A stretch of 8,674 bases of DNA from Sutterellaceae bacterium (lineage in GTDB: Bacteria; Pseudomonadota; Gammaproteobacteria; Burkholderiales; Burkholderiaceae_F): contig JAUNOJ010000045.1 of the NCBI GenBank assembly GCA_030531135.1, positions 1 through 8,674 on the forward strand, in the 5' to 3' direction. Position 1 is the first letter of the stretch. Each line of letters opens with the position of its first letter. The position numbers and the translations under genes are program-made. Positions 1-6,820 of the stretch are shown one piece after another. The notes under the pieces were generated by a model, which saw only the letters and a program-made list of their open reading frames with translations, ran no database searches and had not been told where the DNA came from.

Positions 1-259
1 TCTGGAGCGTTTCTCTCTGGACGAAGTCGATGCACCGGTGGCCAACGCCGTGATCGAAGCCATGCGCAACACCACCATCAAAGGAAAGAACGTCACGGTT
101 CGACGCGATCGTCCGAAGAAAAATTTTGAAGACTCCGAAACAAAAGGTTACGAGAGCCGCGGGCGTCGCGAACGCAAATTCGAAGGTCGCGACAAGCCTC
201 GTAAAGATGCTCGCAAAGACAAGCGTAGCACCTCTCGCTTTTACGACGCAGAAGAATAA
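1..259 (+). CDS. DEAD-box RNA helicase, C-terminal end (partial)
   Basis: This is the 3' end of a gene that begins before the window. The open frame runs from base 2 and stops at TAA 257-259, giving about 85 residues. The first ~35 residues (FSLDEVDAPVANAVIEAM, then NTTIKGKNVTVRRDRP) look like the end of the DbpA-type RNA-binding domain found at the C-terminus of DEAD-box helicases, where an IKGKxVxV strand is typical. A strongly basic, disordered tail follows, rich in Arg, Lys, Asp and Glu, as is common in these enzymes for nonspecific RNA contact. The ATPase core lies outside the window, so I cannot say whether it is DeaD, DbpA, RhlE or another paralogue. The stop is 12 bases before pth, so the two are probably cotranscribed. 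The family is fairly sure; the exact member is not. Confidence 0.72.
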   Translation, partial: LERFSLDEVDAPVANAVIEAMRNTTIKGKNVTVRRDRPKKNFEDSETKGYESRGRRERKFEGRDKPRKDARKDKRSTSRFYDAEE

Positions 260-271
260 GGAATCACAACT

Positions 272-937
272 GTGGCAGAAAATAAACCGATTGCCCTGAT
301 TGTCGGTTTAGGCAACCCGGGCGACAACTATCGCGATACCAGACACAATGTGGGTTTTCACTTTGTGGATCGTTTGGCGGCAGCCAAAAACGCCCGCTTT
401 TCTCCCGACGGTAAATTTTTCGGGGAAGTGGCGCGCATTTCGACCCCTGCGGGCGACGTGCGCCTTTTGAAACCCACCACGTTTATGAACCTCTCGGGAT
501 CGGCCGTACAAGCTTTGGCGAGCTACTACAAGATCAGCCCTGCAGAAATCCTGGTCGTGCACGACGAGTTGGATTTGGTGCCGGGCACCATGAAAATGAA
601 AATCGGCGGCGGCAACGCCGGCCACAACGGTCTGAAAGACATTACGGCCAAACTTTCGACGCCGGATTTTTGGCGTCTGCGCATCGGCATCGGTCACCCG
701 CGTCAGTTCTGCCCACAACAGCAGGTCTACGACTGGGTATTGGGCGTGCCGAGTCCGGAGCATCAGGAAGGCATCGACAAGTGTCTCGAAGCCGCTTTAA
801 AGGTGGTGGACAACTTGGCGGCCGGCAAATTTGACTCCGTTCAAAGAACCATGAACAAGTGGGGATCTTTACCCAAACCCAAGAAAGAGACACCGGCCAA
901 AGACGCCGGTGAGGCCGAGCCCGCCAAAGCCCAATAA
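272..937 (+). CDS. pth: Peptidyl-tRNA hydrolase
   Basis: Cytoplasmic Pth cleaves the ester bond of peptidyl-tRNAs that drop off ribosomes, recycling the tRNA. The 221-residue product opens with the family signature (I)VGLGNPGxxYxxTRHNVG. The residues matching the E. coli active site are all present with a +5 offset: Asn15, His25 (catalytic), Asn73 in FMNLSG, Asp98 in VHDELD, and Asn119 in GGGNAGHNG. It is about 27 residues longer than E. coli Pth because of a Lys/Ala/Glu-rich tail from about residue 201, which looks unstructured. The start is GTG at 272. AAGGAA at 258-263, overlapping the helicase stop, gives a good ribosome site 8 bases upstream, and no better ATG exists. Only 21 bases separate it from the DUF523 gene, which suggests one transcript. 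Confidence 0.97.
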   Translation: MAENKPIALIVGLGNPGDNYRDTRHNVGFHFVDRLAAAKNARFSPDGKFFGEVARISTPAGDVRLLKPTTFMNLSGSAVQALASYYKISPAEILVVHDELDLVPGTMKMKIGGGNAGHNGLKDITAKLSTPDFWRLRIGIGHPRQFCPQQQVYDWVLGVPSPEHQEGIDKCLEAALKVVDNLAAGKFDSVQRTMNKWGSLPKPKKETPAKDAGEAEPAKAQ

Positions 938-958
938 CACGCAAAGGACAGACACAAA

Positions 959-1471
959 ATGGCATCTCGTACCCCGCGCCTTTTGATGAGTGCTTGCCTG
1001 ATCGGTCAATGTTGCCGATGGGATGCGCGCACGCCTCAAAGTTGCGTCACGCCCCTTTTGCACAAAATGCTCACCTTGGGCGAAGTTGTTGTGGTTTGTC
1101 CGGAATGCGCGGGCGGCTTGGATGTTCCAAGACCGGCAAGCGAAATTGCGCCGGGCTCAACTGCCAAAAGCGTCTTGACAGGAACGGGCAAGGTCGTCAA
1201 TACCCAAGGCGTTGATGTGACCGAAAACTTCGTCAGAGGCGCACAGGTTGCTTTGGCCAAATGCAAACAGTTCGGTATTCGTGTGGCGATTCTCAAAGCC
1301 AAGAGCCCGTCTTGCGGCAACAAGTCCGTTTATGACGGCTCGTTTACCGGCAAACTTGTGGACGGTATGGGTGTAGCGGCCGAGCTTTTAACGCAAAACG
1401 GCATCACGGTTTTTAATGAGACCGAAATCGATGCTGCTTTGGCGTTTTTAGATAAAATCGCGAACGCCTAA
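959..1471 (+). CDS. DUF523 family protein, TudS-like [4Fe-4S] desulfidase candidate
   Basis: This 170-residue protein is a full-length single-domain DUF523 member. The family blocks are in order: SACLIG at 11-16, VCPECAGGLDVPRP at 46-59, GVDVT at 84-88, and ILKAKSPSCG at 111-120 followed by YDG and a GxGVAAELL segment. Characterised DUF523 members (thiouracil desulfidase TudS) hold a [4Fe-4S] cluster with three conserved cysteines; the fourth iron is left open to take sulfur from 2-thiouracil. The matching cysteines here are Cys13, Cys47 and Cys119. Cys18, Cys19 and Cys50 are extra. Removing sulfur from thiolated pyrimidines, perhaps from tRNA breakdown, is therefore the best guess, but the substrate of this protein is inferred. 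ATG 959 has AAAGGA at 943-948, 10 bases upstream. The gene lies between two translation genes and probably shares the pth transcript. Confidence 0.85.
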   Translation: MASRTPRLLMSACLIGQCCRWDARTPQSCVTPLLHKMLTLGEVVVVCPECAGGLDVPRPASEIAPGSTAKSVLTGTGKVVNTQGVDVTENFVRGAQVALAKCKQFGIRVAILKAKSPSCGNKSVYDGSFTGKLVDGMGVAAELLTQNGITVFNETEIDAALAFLDKIANA

Positions 1472-1486
1472 AATACGGCCTCAAAC

Positions 1487-1516
1487 TTGGTAAGCCAAGG
1501 CGAAAAAAGCGATAAT
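1487..1516 (+). promoter_or_regulatory. Predicted sigma70-type promoter for ychF
   Basis: TTGGTA (1487-1492) and GATAAT (1511-1516) are separated by 18 bases. They match 4 of 6 and 5 of 6 consensus positions in the 106-base gap before ychF. The likely transcript start near 1523 would leave an untranslated leader of about 55 bases. The -35 box lies inside a small dyad, CTTGG-TAAG-CCAAG (1486-1499). This is a sequence match only. Confidence 0.45.
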
Positions 1517-1577
1517 TAACGGATGTGCCGCAAATCAGGAGCGGCGAACTTTTTAGACAAGAAGGATTTATAAGAGC

Positions 1578-2672
1578 ATGGGACTCAAATGCGGTATCGT
1601 CGGACTTCCCAACGTCGGTAAGTCGACCATTTTCAATGCCTTGACGAAGGCCGGCATCGCAGCCGAAAACTATCCGTTCTGCACCATCGACCCCAATGTG
1701 GGCATCGTCGAAGTGCCCGATCCGCGTATGGATCAGTTGGCCGAAATCGTCAAGCCCCAACGCGTCGTTCCGGCAACGGTCGAATTCGTCGACATCGCAG
1801 GTCTTGTCGCCGGCGCCAGCAAGGGCGAAGGCTTGGGTAACCAGTTCTTAGCGAACATTCGCGAGTGCGACGCCATCGCTCACATCGTGCGTTGCTTTGT
1901 GGATGAAAACGTCGTGCATGTGGCAGGCCACATCAACCCCTTGGAAGACGTGGGCGTGATCAACACCGAATTGGCCTTGGCCGATTTGGCAAGCGTTGAA
2001 AAGGCCCTGAATCGCTACAGCAAGCAGGCACGTCAAGGCGGCGACAAAGAAGCGCTCGTCTTAGTGAAGGTTTTGGAAAAGTTGCAGCCCGTTTTAAACG
2101 AAGGTCAGGCTGCCCGTACGGTCGACTTGACCAAGGAAGAACTTGCCGTCGTCAAACCCTTGTGCCTTTTGACCTTAAAGCCCGTGATGTATGTGGCAAA
2201 CGTCGACGATCACGGCTTTGAAAACAATCCCCTGTTGGATGGCGTGCGCGAAATGGCCGCCAAGGAAAATGCACCGGTCGTGGCCGTGTGCGCCAAAACC
2301 GAAGCCGAAATCGCCGACTTGCCCGACGAAGACAAGGAAATGTTCTTGGAAGACATGGGCATGCACGAACCGGGTTTAAACCGCGTGATTCGCGCAGGTT
2401 ACGATCTCTTGGGCCTTCAGACCTACTTCACGGCCGGCGTTAAGGAAGTGCGTGCTTGGACGATTCACAAGGGCGACACCGCCCCTCAAGCGGCCGGTGT
2501 CATTCACACCGACTTCGAACGCGGCTTTATTCGTGCCAAGACCATCGCCTTTGACGACTTCATCGCCTTTAAGGGTGAAAAGGGTGCGCAGGAAGCCGGC
2601 AAGATGCGCGCCGAAGGCAAGGACTATGTCGTGGCCGACGGCGACGTGCTTGAATTCCTCTTTAACGTCTAA
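1578..2672 (+). CDS. ychF: Ribosome-binding ATPase YchF (Obg-like ATPase)
   Basis: YchF is a near-universal P-loop NTPase of the Obg/HAS-GTPase group. It binds ribosomes, prefers ATP, and is linked to translation and the oxidative stress response. The 364-residue length is typical. The P-loop GLPNVGKST is at residues 9-17. Switch [22 protein letters not shown], starts at residue 72 and has hydrophobic Leu76 in place of a catalytic Gln, the HAS hallmark. A helical insertion follows, and a TGS domain fills about 280-364 ([16 protein letters not shown], ending [11 protein letters not shown]). The nucleotide-specificity motif reads Asn208-Val-Asp-Asp211, where most relatives have NxxE. ATG 1578 is preceded by AAGAAGGA (1559-1566), with 11 bases between. 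The gene has its own likely promoter and ends at a strong terminator, so it is probably partly or wholly monocistronic. Confidence 0.97.
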   Translation: MGLKCGIVGLPNVGKSTIFNALTKAGIAAENYPFCTIDPNVGIVEVPDPRMDQLAEIVKPQRVVPATVEFVDIAGLVAGASKGEGLGNQFLANIRECDAIAHIVRCFVDENVVHVAGHINPLEDVGVINTELALADLASVEKALNRYSKQARQGGDKEALVLVKVLEKLQPVLNEGQAARTVDLTKEELAVVKPLCLLTLKPVMYVANVDDHGFENNPLLDGVREMAAKENAPVVAVCAKTEAEIADLPDEDKEMFLEDMGMHEPGLNRVIRAGYDLLGLQTYFTAGVKEVRAWTIHKGDTAPQAAGVIHTDFERGFIRAKTIAFDDFIAFKGEKGAQEAGKMRAEGKDYVVADGDVLEFLFNV

Positions 2673-2706
2673 TCGGTCTTACGTTTTGATTTGACCGATT
2701 CCATTG

Positions 2707-2746
2707 AAAAAGGGCGCCTTCCCGACGAAAGCGCCCTTTTTGTTTT
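2707..2746. terminator. Bidirectional intrinsic terminator between ychF and hslR
   Basis: AAAAAGGGCGC (2707-2717) pairs perfectly over 11 bp with GCGCCCTTTTT (2731-2741) around a 13-base loop. The plus-strand RNA continues into TTTTTGTTTT. The minus-strand RNA has its own T-run, from the A-tract at 2707-2711. The hairpin sits 34 bases after the ychF stop and 8 bases beyond the hslR stop on the opposite strand, so it can end both convergent transcripts. Confidence 0.9.
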
Positions 2747-2749
2747 GGC

Positions 2750-3142
2750 TTAGAAACTGTCTTTGACCGCTCGAATGCGGCGCATGTCGCGCTTGGTGGG
2801 ACGCCCCTTGGGGATAGCCGTTGCAGGCTCATTGGCATACTTGCGAATGGCCGCAGCCCTCTCGCGCAAGACTTGCGACTCGTCCGTTTCGCGATAAAGC
2901 GTTTGCGCGACTTTGGCTGGGCCTCGCACGCTTGAAAGCGCTTCGACATACACTTCGAAGTGCTCTTCGCCGCGCGTAATTTCCAAAAGATCGCCCGGTT
3001 TGACTTCGCGAGAAGGTTTGACGCGAATGCCGGCGATGCGCACGCGCCCCAATTCGATGGCGTCTTGCGCCAACGAGCGCGTCTTGAAAAAGCGCGCCGC
3101 CCAAAGCCACTTGTCAATTCGAACCGATTCGAGTTCTGCCAT
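2750..3142 (-). CDS. hslR: Heat-shock protein 15 (S4-domain RNA-binding protein)
   Basis: Hsp15 binds 50S subunits that still carry a nascent chain and tRNA after abortive dissociation, and helps recycle them. The product is about 130 residues against 133 in E. coli. The S4 RNA-binding fold comes first, with the signature VRIDKWLWAARFFKTRSLAQDAI near the N-terminus, then GRVRIAG and VKPGDLLEI. The basic C-terminal helix region (PKGRPTKRDMRRI) matches the family. An in-frame GTG at 3151 would add three residues. I chose ATG 3142 because neither start has a clear Shine-Dalgarno site and the ATG gives the usual N-terminal length. The gene is the last of a minus-strand series, 41 bases after menE, so it may be read from the menB-menE transcript; a separate promoter is not excluded. 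Confidence 0.93.
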   Translation of the reverse strand: MAELESVRIDKWLWAARFFKTRSLAQDAIELGRVRIAGIRVKPSREVKPGDLLEITRGEEHFEVYVEALSSVRGPAKVAQTLYRETDESQVLRERAAAIRKYANEPATAIPKGRPTKRDMRRIRAVKDSF

Positions 3143-3183
3143 AGCACTCACACGTTGTTGGTTTATCTGTGTTCCCGATAATT

Positions 3184-4539
3184 TCAGGAAACTTTCGAAG
3201 TTGTGTAGTGTACCGTTTCCAAAGCAAGCTTGTGCAAAATTTCAGGACTGCGAGCATACTTGCCCGCAAGCGTTTGGGGAAGTTCCTTGACCCAGGCAAT
3301 GCGTCTCGGGCACTTGTAGCGCGCCAAGTTTTGCGTGAGTTTTCCGATCAAATCCACTGTTTCGACAGGCTCGGTTTCGGCCACCAAAAGCGCCGCAACA
3401 ATCGCGCCCCACTTATCATCAGGCAGCCCCAGAACCAAAGCCTCTTTGATGCCCGCAATCGAACAAAGCGCTCGTTCGACTTCGTCCGGGTAGACTTTTT
3501 CGGCACCGCTCACGATCGTGTCGGTCACGCGTCCCAAAATCTCAAAGCTGCCGTCGGGTAACGTCCGTGCACGGTCGCCCGTATCGAGCCATTCGTTTGC
3601 TAGCAACGGCGAGGCACCCCAGTAGCCTGCCATCGTCATGGGACCGCGCACAAAGAGCTCGCCCTCGGCACTTTTAAGCTCCACCCCGTCCAGAGGGACA
3701 TTCCCCGAGCTTTGTGGATCAAATCGACTTTCGTACCGACTCATCGCCACGGTACTTGCCGTTTCCGTCATGGCGTAGGTGGTGACAATCGGCACGTGCG
3801 CTTTTTGGGCTCTTTGCCGCAGTCTGCTGCTGCAAGCCGCACCCCCGATCAAAACCAAACGCAAGGTTTCGGGCGTGCGCCAGTCGGGACAGGTGTCCAA
3901 CATATCCGAGAGCATCGTCGGTACAAGCGAAGCAATGGAAATACGATCGCGCACAAAGCTTTCGAGATAGGCCTTGGCCGAGTAGTTCGGCGCCAAAGCA
4001 ACGGCGCTGCACCGAGCCAAGCTTCGTGTGACGACTCCGAAACCGCCTACGCGCGCAGGCGAAATCGAGAGTTGCCACACGTCGTCTTGCGTCAGTCGAA
4101 TGTGACGGTTGACTGCTTTTGCATTGGCAAACAAAGCTGAGCGCGTCAAAATTGCAGGCTTCGAGCGCCCGGTCGTGCCCGAAGTAAAAAGCACAGCCGC
4201 CGCATTTTCGGGTAACGGTGCTTCGATCGCCTCAATCCGATCAAGGCAGGCTTTGACCTCGATTGGCGTCAATTTAGGCGAAAGTAACAGCATCGGCACC
4301 CGGGCCTCCAAGAGCGCATAGATACGTACCAACGTTGCCAAGTCGGCTTTGGCCGTGAGAATGTACGGTCGTCCCGGACGAGGCCTTTGCAAGTGCTCCA
4401 AATCAGCCTTGGCCAACTCTGCCGTTTCGGCAAAGGAATAGTCCTTGTCCGGGCTGCGCACGCATAAGCCCTGCGGGCAGTCGCGTGCCGCGGCAAAAAT
4501 CGAAAAAGCCGTTTCCGAATGCATGTCACTGTCCGACAT
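3184..4539 (-). CDS. menE: o-Succinylbenzoate-CoA ligase
   Basis: MenE uses ATP to join CoA to o-succinylbenzoate (OSB) through an acyl-adenylate, the step before MenB in menaquinone synthesis. The 451 residues show the ANL superfamily motifs in order: P-loop FTSGTTGRSK (118-127), TYAMTET (244-250), TGD (320-322), GRVTDTIVSGAEKVYPDEVE (336-355) at the hinge to the C-terminal domain, and the adenylation lysine in LAGKYAR (Lys437). The motifs alone only show an acyl-CoA synthetase. The assignment to OSB rests on the match in length to MenE and on menB lying immediately upstream. The start is 13 bases after the menB stop, so they are almost certainly cotranscribed. ATG 4539 has no strong ribosome site; an in-frame ATG at 4524 is the alternative. 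The gene retains all motifs and looks functional. Confidence 0.88.
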   Translation of the reverse strand: MSDSDMHSETAFSIFAAARDCPQGLCVRSPDKDYSFAETAELAKADLEHLQRPRPGRPYILTAKADLATLVRIYALLEARVPMLLLSPKLTPIEVKACLDRIEAIEAPLPENAAAVLFTSGTTGRSKPAILTRSALFANAKAVNRHIRLTQDDVWQLSISPARVGGFGVVTRSLARCSAVALAPNYSAKAYLESFVRDRISIASLVPTMLSDMLDTCPDWRTPETLRLVLIGGAACSSRLRQRAQKAHVPIVTTYAMTETASTVAMSRYESRFDPQSSGNVPLDGVELKSAEGELFVRGPMTMAGYWGASPLLANEWLDTGDRARTLPDGSFEILGRVTDTIVSGAEKVYPDEVERALCSIAGIKEALVLGLPDDKWGAIVAALLVAETEPVETVDLIGKLTQNLARYKCPRRIAWVKELPQTLAGKYARSPEILHKLALETVHYTTSKVS

Positions 4540-4552
4540 CGCTTTTGTCGAG

Positions 4553-5407
4553 TTACGGCAAACGCTTAAATTTCGTGAAGTCCGGACGGCGCTTTTCCAA
4601 GAAGGCGTTTTTGCCCTCTTTGCCTTCTTCGGTCATGTAGTAAAGAAGCGTGGCGTTACCTGCCAACTCCTGCAACCCCGCCTGACCGTCGCAGTCGGCA
4701 TTTAAGGCCGCTTTTAAGCAGCGCAGTGCCAAGGGCGAGTTGGCCAACATTTCTCGACACCACTGCACCGTTTCGGCTTCCAACCTTTCCAAGGGCACGA
4801 CAGTGTTGACCAACCCCATATCCAAAGCTTCTTTGGCATTGTAAAAGCGGCACAAGAACCAGATTTCGCGCGCTTTTTTCTGACCCACGATACGCGCCAT
4901 GTAGGAGGCACCCCACCCGCCGTCAAAGGATCCCACGCGCGGGCCTGTTTGCCCGAACATGGCGTTTTCTGCGGCAATGGTCAAGTCGCACATCATGTGA
5001 AGCACGTGACCTCCGCCCACGCACCAGCCTGCCACCATCGCCACCACGGGCTTGGGGCAGGTGCGAATTTCGCGCTGAAAGTCCAAAACATTTAAGCGCG
5101 GCACGCCGTCTTCGCCCACATAGCCGCCGTTACCGCGCACTTTTTGATCGCCCCCGGAACAAAAGGCTTTCTCTCCCATGCCGGTGAGAATAATGACGCC
5201 CACTTTGTCATCCATGCGAGCGTCCAAAAGCGCTTGCATCAATTCGTTGACGGTCTGAGGACGAAAGGCGTTTCGCACTTCCGGACGGTTGATGGTGATT
5301 TTGGCAATGCCTTCGTCGCACTTTTCGTAAACGATATCGGTGAAGGCGCCGGCCTTGACCCAAGTCGGTACGGCAGGCAGATTCGAAGTATCGAGCATCG
5401 GTTGCAT
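4553..5407 (-). CDS. menB: 1,4-Dihydroxy-2-naphthoyl-CoA synthase
   Basis: MenB closes the second ring of the naphthoquinone by an intramolecular Claisen condensation of OSB-CoA, giving DHNA-CoA. It is a cytoplasmic crotonase-fold enzyme. The 284 residues align closely with the E. coli enzyme (285), with a -1 offset. Features include [10 protein letters not shown] (about 83-92), the oxyanion-hole stretch [26 protein letters not shown] (153-168) and [20 protein letters not shown]. Asp162 and Tyr257 match known catalytic residues. Gln153, Gly155 and Trp183 match the bicarbonate-binding residues of type I MenB; type II enzymes have an acidic residue at the Gly position. The start ATG 5407 has AAAGGA about 9 bases upstream. 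The gene is 31 bases after the receptor gene and 13 before menE. menC, which lies between menB and menE in E. coli, is not here. Confidence 0.97.
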   Translation of the reverse strand: MQPMLDTSNLPAVPTWVKAGAFTDIVYEKCDEGIAKITINRPEVRNAFRPQTVNELMQALLDARMDDKVGVIILTGMGEKAFCSGGDQKVRGNGGYVGEDGVPRLNVLDFQREIRTCPKPVVAMVAGWCVGGGHVLHMMCDLTIAAENAMFGQTGPRVGSFDGGWGASYMARIVGQKKAREIWFLCRFYNAKEALDMGLVNTVVPLERLEAETVQWCREMLANSPLALRCLKAALNADCDGQAGLQELAGNATLLYYMTEEGKEGKNAFLEKRRPDFTKFKRLP

Positions 5408-5438
5408 TTCGTTTTTTCCTTTTTTTCAATGAGTTCGG

Positions 5439-6413
5439 TTATCGGATGTTGGCGGCAATTCGCCCGGCCAACTGCGCCCACTTCGGGCGTTCTTTATCGA
5501 TAAATTGCGCAAATGTTTCGGGCGTGGTCAAGAAAGGTTCGGCACCGAGTTTTGCAAGCCGCTGTGCAATTTCCGTGCTTTTCAGAAGCTTTTGCATGGC
5601 CTCGTTAATGTGCTCGACTTCACGCGCATCGGCCCCTTTGGGCATCACCACACCGTCCCAGGCAAAGAGTTCATAGCCGGCAAAGCCGCATTCGATCATG
5701 GTGGGCACGTCGGGTGCCAAGGCACTGCGCTCGGGCGTCGTCACGGCCAAGGCTTTGAGTTTGCCGCTTCTGACGTGTCCGATTGCATTGGGCATCACAT
5801 CGATCATCAACGGAATGCGTCCGGCCAAGACTTCGGTCATGGCCGCCGCGCCCCCTGCGTGCGGAATGTGGTTGAGTTCAAGCCCTGCCGTCATCGCCAA
5901 GAGTTCGCCCGCCAAATGGCTCGTGGTGCCCACGCCGGACGAAGCGTATGCAAGAGCCCCTCGGTTGGCTTTGGCATAAGCAATCAATGTTTGCCAGTCG
6001 GTCACGCCCGGCACCGCCTTGGAATTTAAAACGGCCATCAAGCCGATTTTGGAAATGGCGCCCACCGGCACCAAATCGACTCGGGTATCGAAATCCTTTT
6101 TGCCGTAGAGGTATTCGTTGACACACATCACGCCGTTGGTGACATATCCCAAGGTGTGCGCAATGTCGCGCGCTTTGACCACCGTGCGCGTGCCGATATT
6201 GCCGCCGCTGCCCGGGCGGTTTTGAATGACGATCGTCTGTCCGAGTTCTTTTCCCAGAGGTTCCAAAATCGAACGCGCGAGCACGTCGCCCCCGCCTCCG
6301 GGCGGAAACGGCACGACGGCCGTGATCGCTTGATTATTTTGGCATCCGGCCAAGGGCATCAAGCCCGTTAAGCCCAGAGTGCCGCAAATTTTGAGCATGT
6401 CGCGTCGTTGCAT
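5439..6413 (-). CDS. Bug/TctC-family substrate-binding lipoprotein (tripartite tricarboxylate transporter receptor)
   Basis: Bug proteins are periplasmic receptors that usually bind carboxylates, amino acids or aromatic acids, and they work with TctA/TctB-type membrane proteins when these are present. The 324-residue product has the family landmarks: VVPFPPGGGGDVLAR near residues 33-47, then GQTIVIQNRPGSGGNIGT, YASSGVGTTSHLAGE, HIPHAGGAAAM and the late LGAEPFLTTPETFAQFI. The N-terminus is unusual: RRDMLK at 3-8 resembles a twin-arginine motif, a hydrophobic stretch follows, and PLAGC places a lipobox Cys at residue 24 with Gln at +2. This suggests an exported, lipid-anchored protein, perhaps in the outer membrane. 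GAAGG lies only 2 bases from ATG 6413, which is tight; ATG 6398 (residue 6) would lose the RR pair. It is first in the menB-menE transcript. The ligand is unknown, and no tctA or tctB is visible. Confidence 0.9.
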   Translation of the reverse strand: MQRRDMLKICGTLGLTGLMPLAGCQNNQAITAVVPFPPGGGGDVLARSILEPLGKELGQTIVIQNRPGSGGNIGTRTVVKARDIAHTLGYVTNGVMCVNEYLYGKKDFDTRVDLVPVGAISKIGLMAVLNSKAVPGVTDWQTLIAYAKANRGALAYASSGVGTTSHLAGELLAMTAGLELNHIPHAGGAAAMTEVLAGRIPLMIDVMPNAIGHVRSGKLKALAVTTPERSALAPDVPTMIECGFAGYELFAWDGVVMPKGADAREVEHINEAMQKLLKSTEIAQRLAKLGAEPFLTTPETFAQFIDKERPKWAQLAGRIAANIR

Positions 6414-6445
6414 AGCCTTCGATGTCCGTTCGTCGGCTCAAAATC

Positions 6446-6496
6446 GTACCGACAGATATTTTTTAGGATATCGAATAGTACATACTCATCGGTACT
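6446..6496. promoter_or_regulatory. Cluster of GTAC inverted repeats, possible operator
   Basis: AGTAC (6477-6481) and GTACT (6492-6496) form an inverted repeat that brackets the spacer of the minus-strand promoter and touches its -10 box. A further copy, GTACCGA (6446-6452), is the exact reverse complement of TCGGTAC (6489-6495). Three GTAC cores within 50 bases, in the gap between two divergent genes, could bind a dimeric repressor such as Phd or a regulator of the men operon. The arms are short, so chance is possible. Confidence 0.3.
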
Positions 6497-6503
6497 TTCT
6501 CAA
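6475..6503 (-). promoter_or_regulatory. Predicted sigma70-type promoter of the receptor-menB-menE operon
   Basis: Read on the minus strand, TTGAGA (6503-6498) and TACTAT (6480-6475) are separated by exactly 17 bases and match 5 of 6 and 4 of 6 consensus positions. Transcription would start near 6468, leaving about 55 untranslated bases before the receptor gene. This is a sequence prediction only. Confidence 0.55.
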
Positions 6504-6592
6504 GCAGCATTTACATTTCGGTGCCAAATTTGCTTCGGAAGAATCCCTTAGAAAGAGTTTTAGAATCATGTTCATTGCACAAGGAGAAATTA

Positions 6593-6820
6593 ATGGAAGT
6601 CATCCCGCTTTCCGAAGCTCGCCGCAATTTAACGTCACTTGTTTCAAAACTTTCCGATCCCAGAATGGAGCCCGTCGTCATTAGTGTGCGAGGAAAGGCG
6701 AAAGTGGCAATGCTTTCCGTCGCAACGCTTGAGGAGCTACAAGAAGCAAAATACAGGGACCAGTGTCACAAAATTTTTGACGAGCTTGACGCGTTAAATC
6801 GATCTTTAGCCCATAAATGA
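6593..6820 (+). CDS. phd: Phd-family antitoxin (type II toxin-antitoxin, Phd/YefM)
   Basis: The 75-residue product fits the Phd antitoxin family in length and layout. The N-terminal DNA-binding dimer part has the typical SEARRNLTSLVSKL, then PVVISVRGKAKVAML. The C-terminal segment IFDELDALNRSL (61-72) closely resembles the part of phage P1 Phd that folds onto and neutralises Doc (FDxLDxxNxxL). That points to a Doc-type partner rather than YoeB or RelE. I chose ATG 6593 because AAGGAG (6581-6586) stands 6 bases upstream; an in-frame ATG at 6521 has no such site and would add 24 residues unlike the family. TAGAAT at 6561-6566 could be a -10 box, but I see no convincing -35. The area is visibly AT-richer than the flanking genes, which suggests acquisition. 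Its usual toxin partner is reduced to a stub (next entry). Confidence 0.88.
   Translation: MEVIPLSEARRNLTSLVSKLSDPRMEPVVISVRGKAKVAMLSVATLEELQEAKYRDQCHKIFDELDALNRSLAHK

Noticed and set aside
308..763. Minus-strand open frame (151 codons) inside pth
   Set aside because: It is antisense to a complete pth with all catalytic residues; composition is His/Arg/Val-rich as in shadow frames.
1486..1499. CTTGG-TAAG-CCAAG hairpin as a terminator after the DUF523 gene
   Set aside because: The stem is only 5 bp and no T-run follows; it overlaps the likely ychF promoter instead.
2913..3290. Plus-strand open frame (125 codons) across hslR and the end of menE
   Set aside because: It is antisense to hslR, which has a clear S4 domain, and extends into the gap without a recognisable product.
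6454..6472. AT-rich dyad (GATAT...ATATC) as a terminator or operator
   Set aside because: Arms of 5 bp in AT-rich DNA are expected by chance, and it is upstream of genes on both sides.
6521..6592. N-terminal extension of the Phd antitoxin from the upstream ATG
   Set aside because: No ribosome site at 6521 and the added 24 residues do not fit the family; AAGGAG stands 6 bases before ATG 6593.
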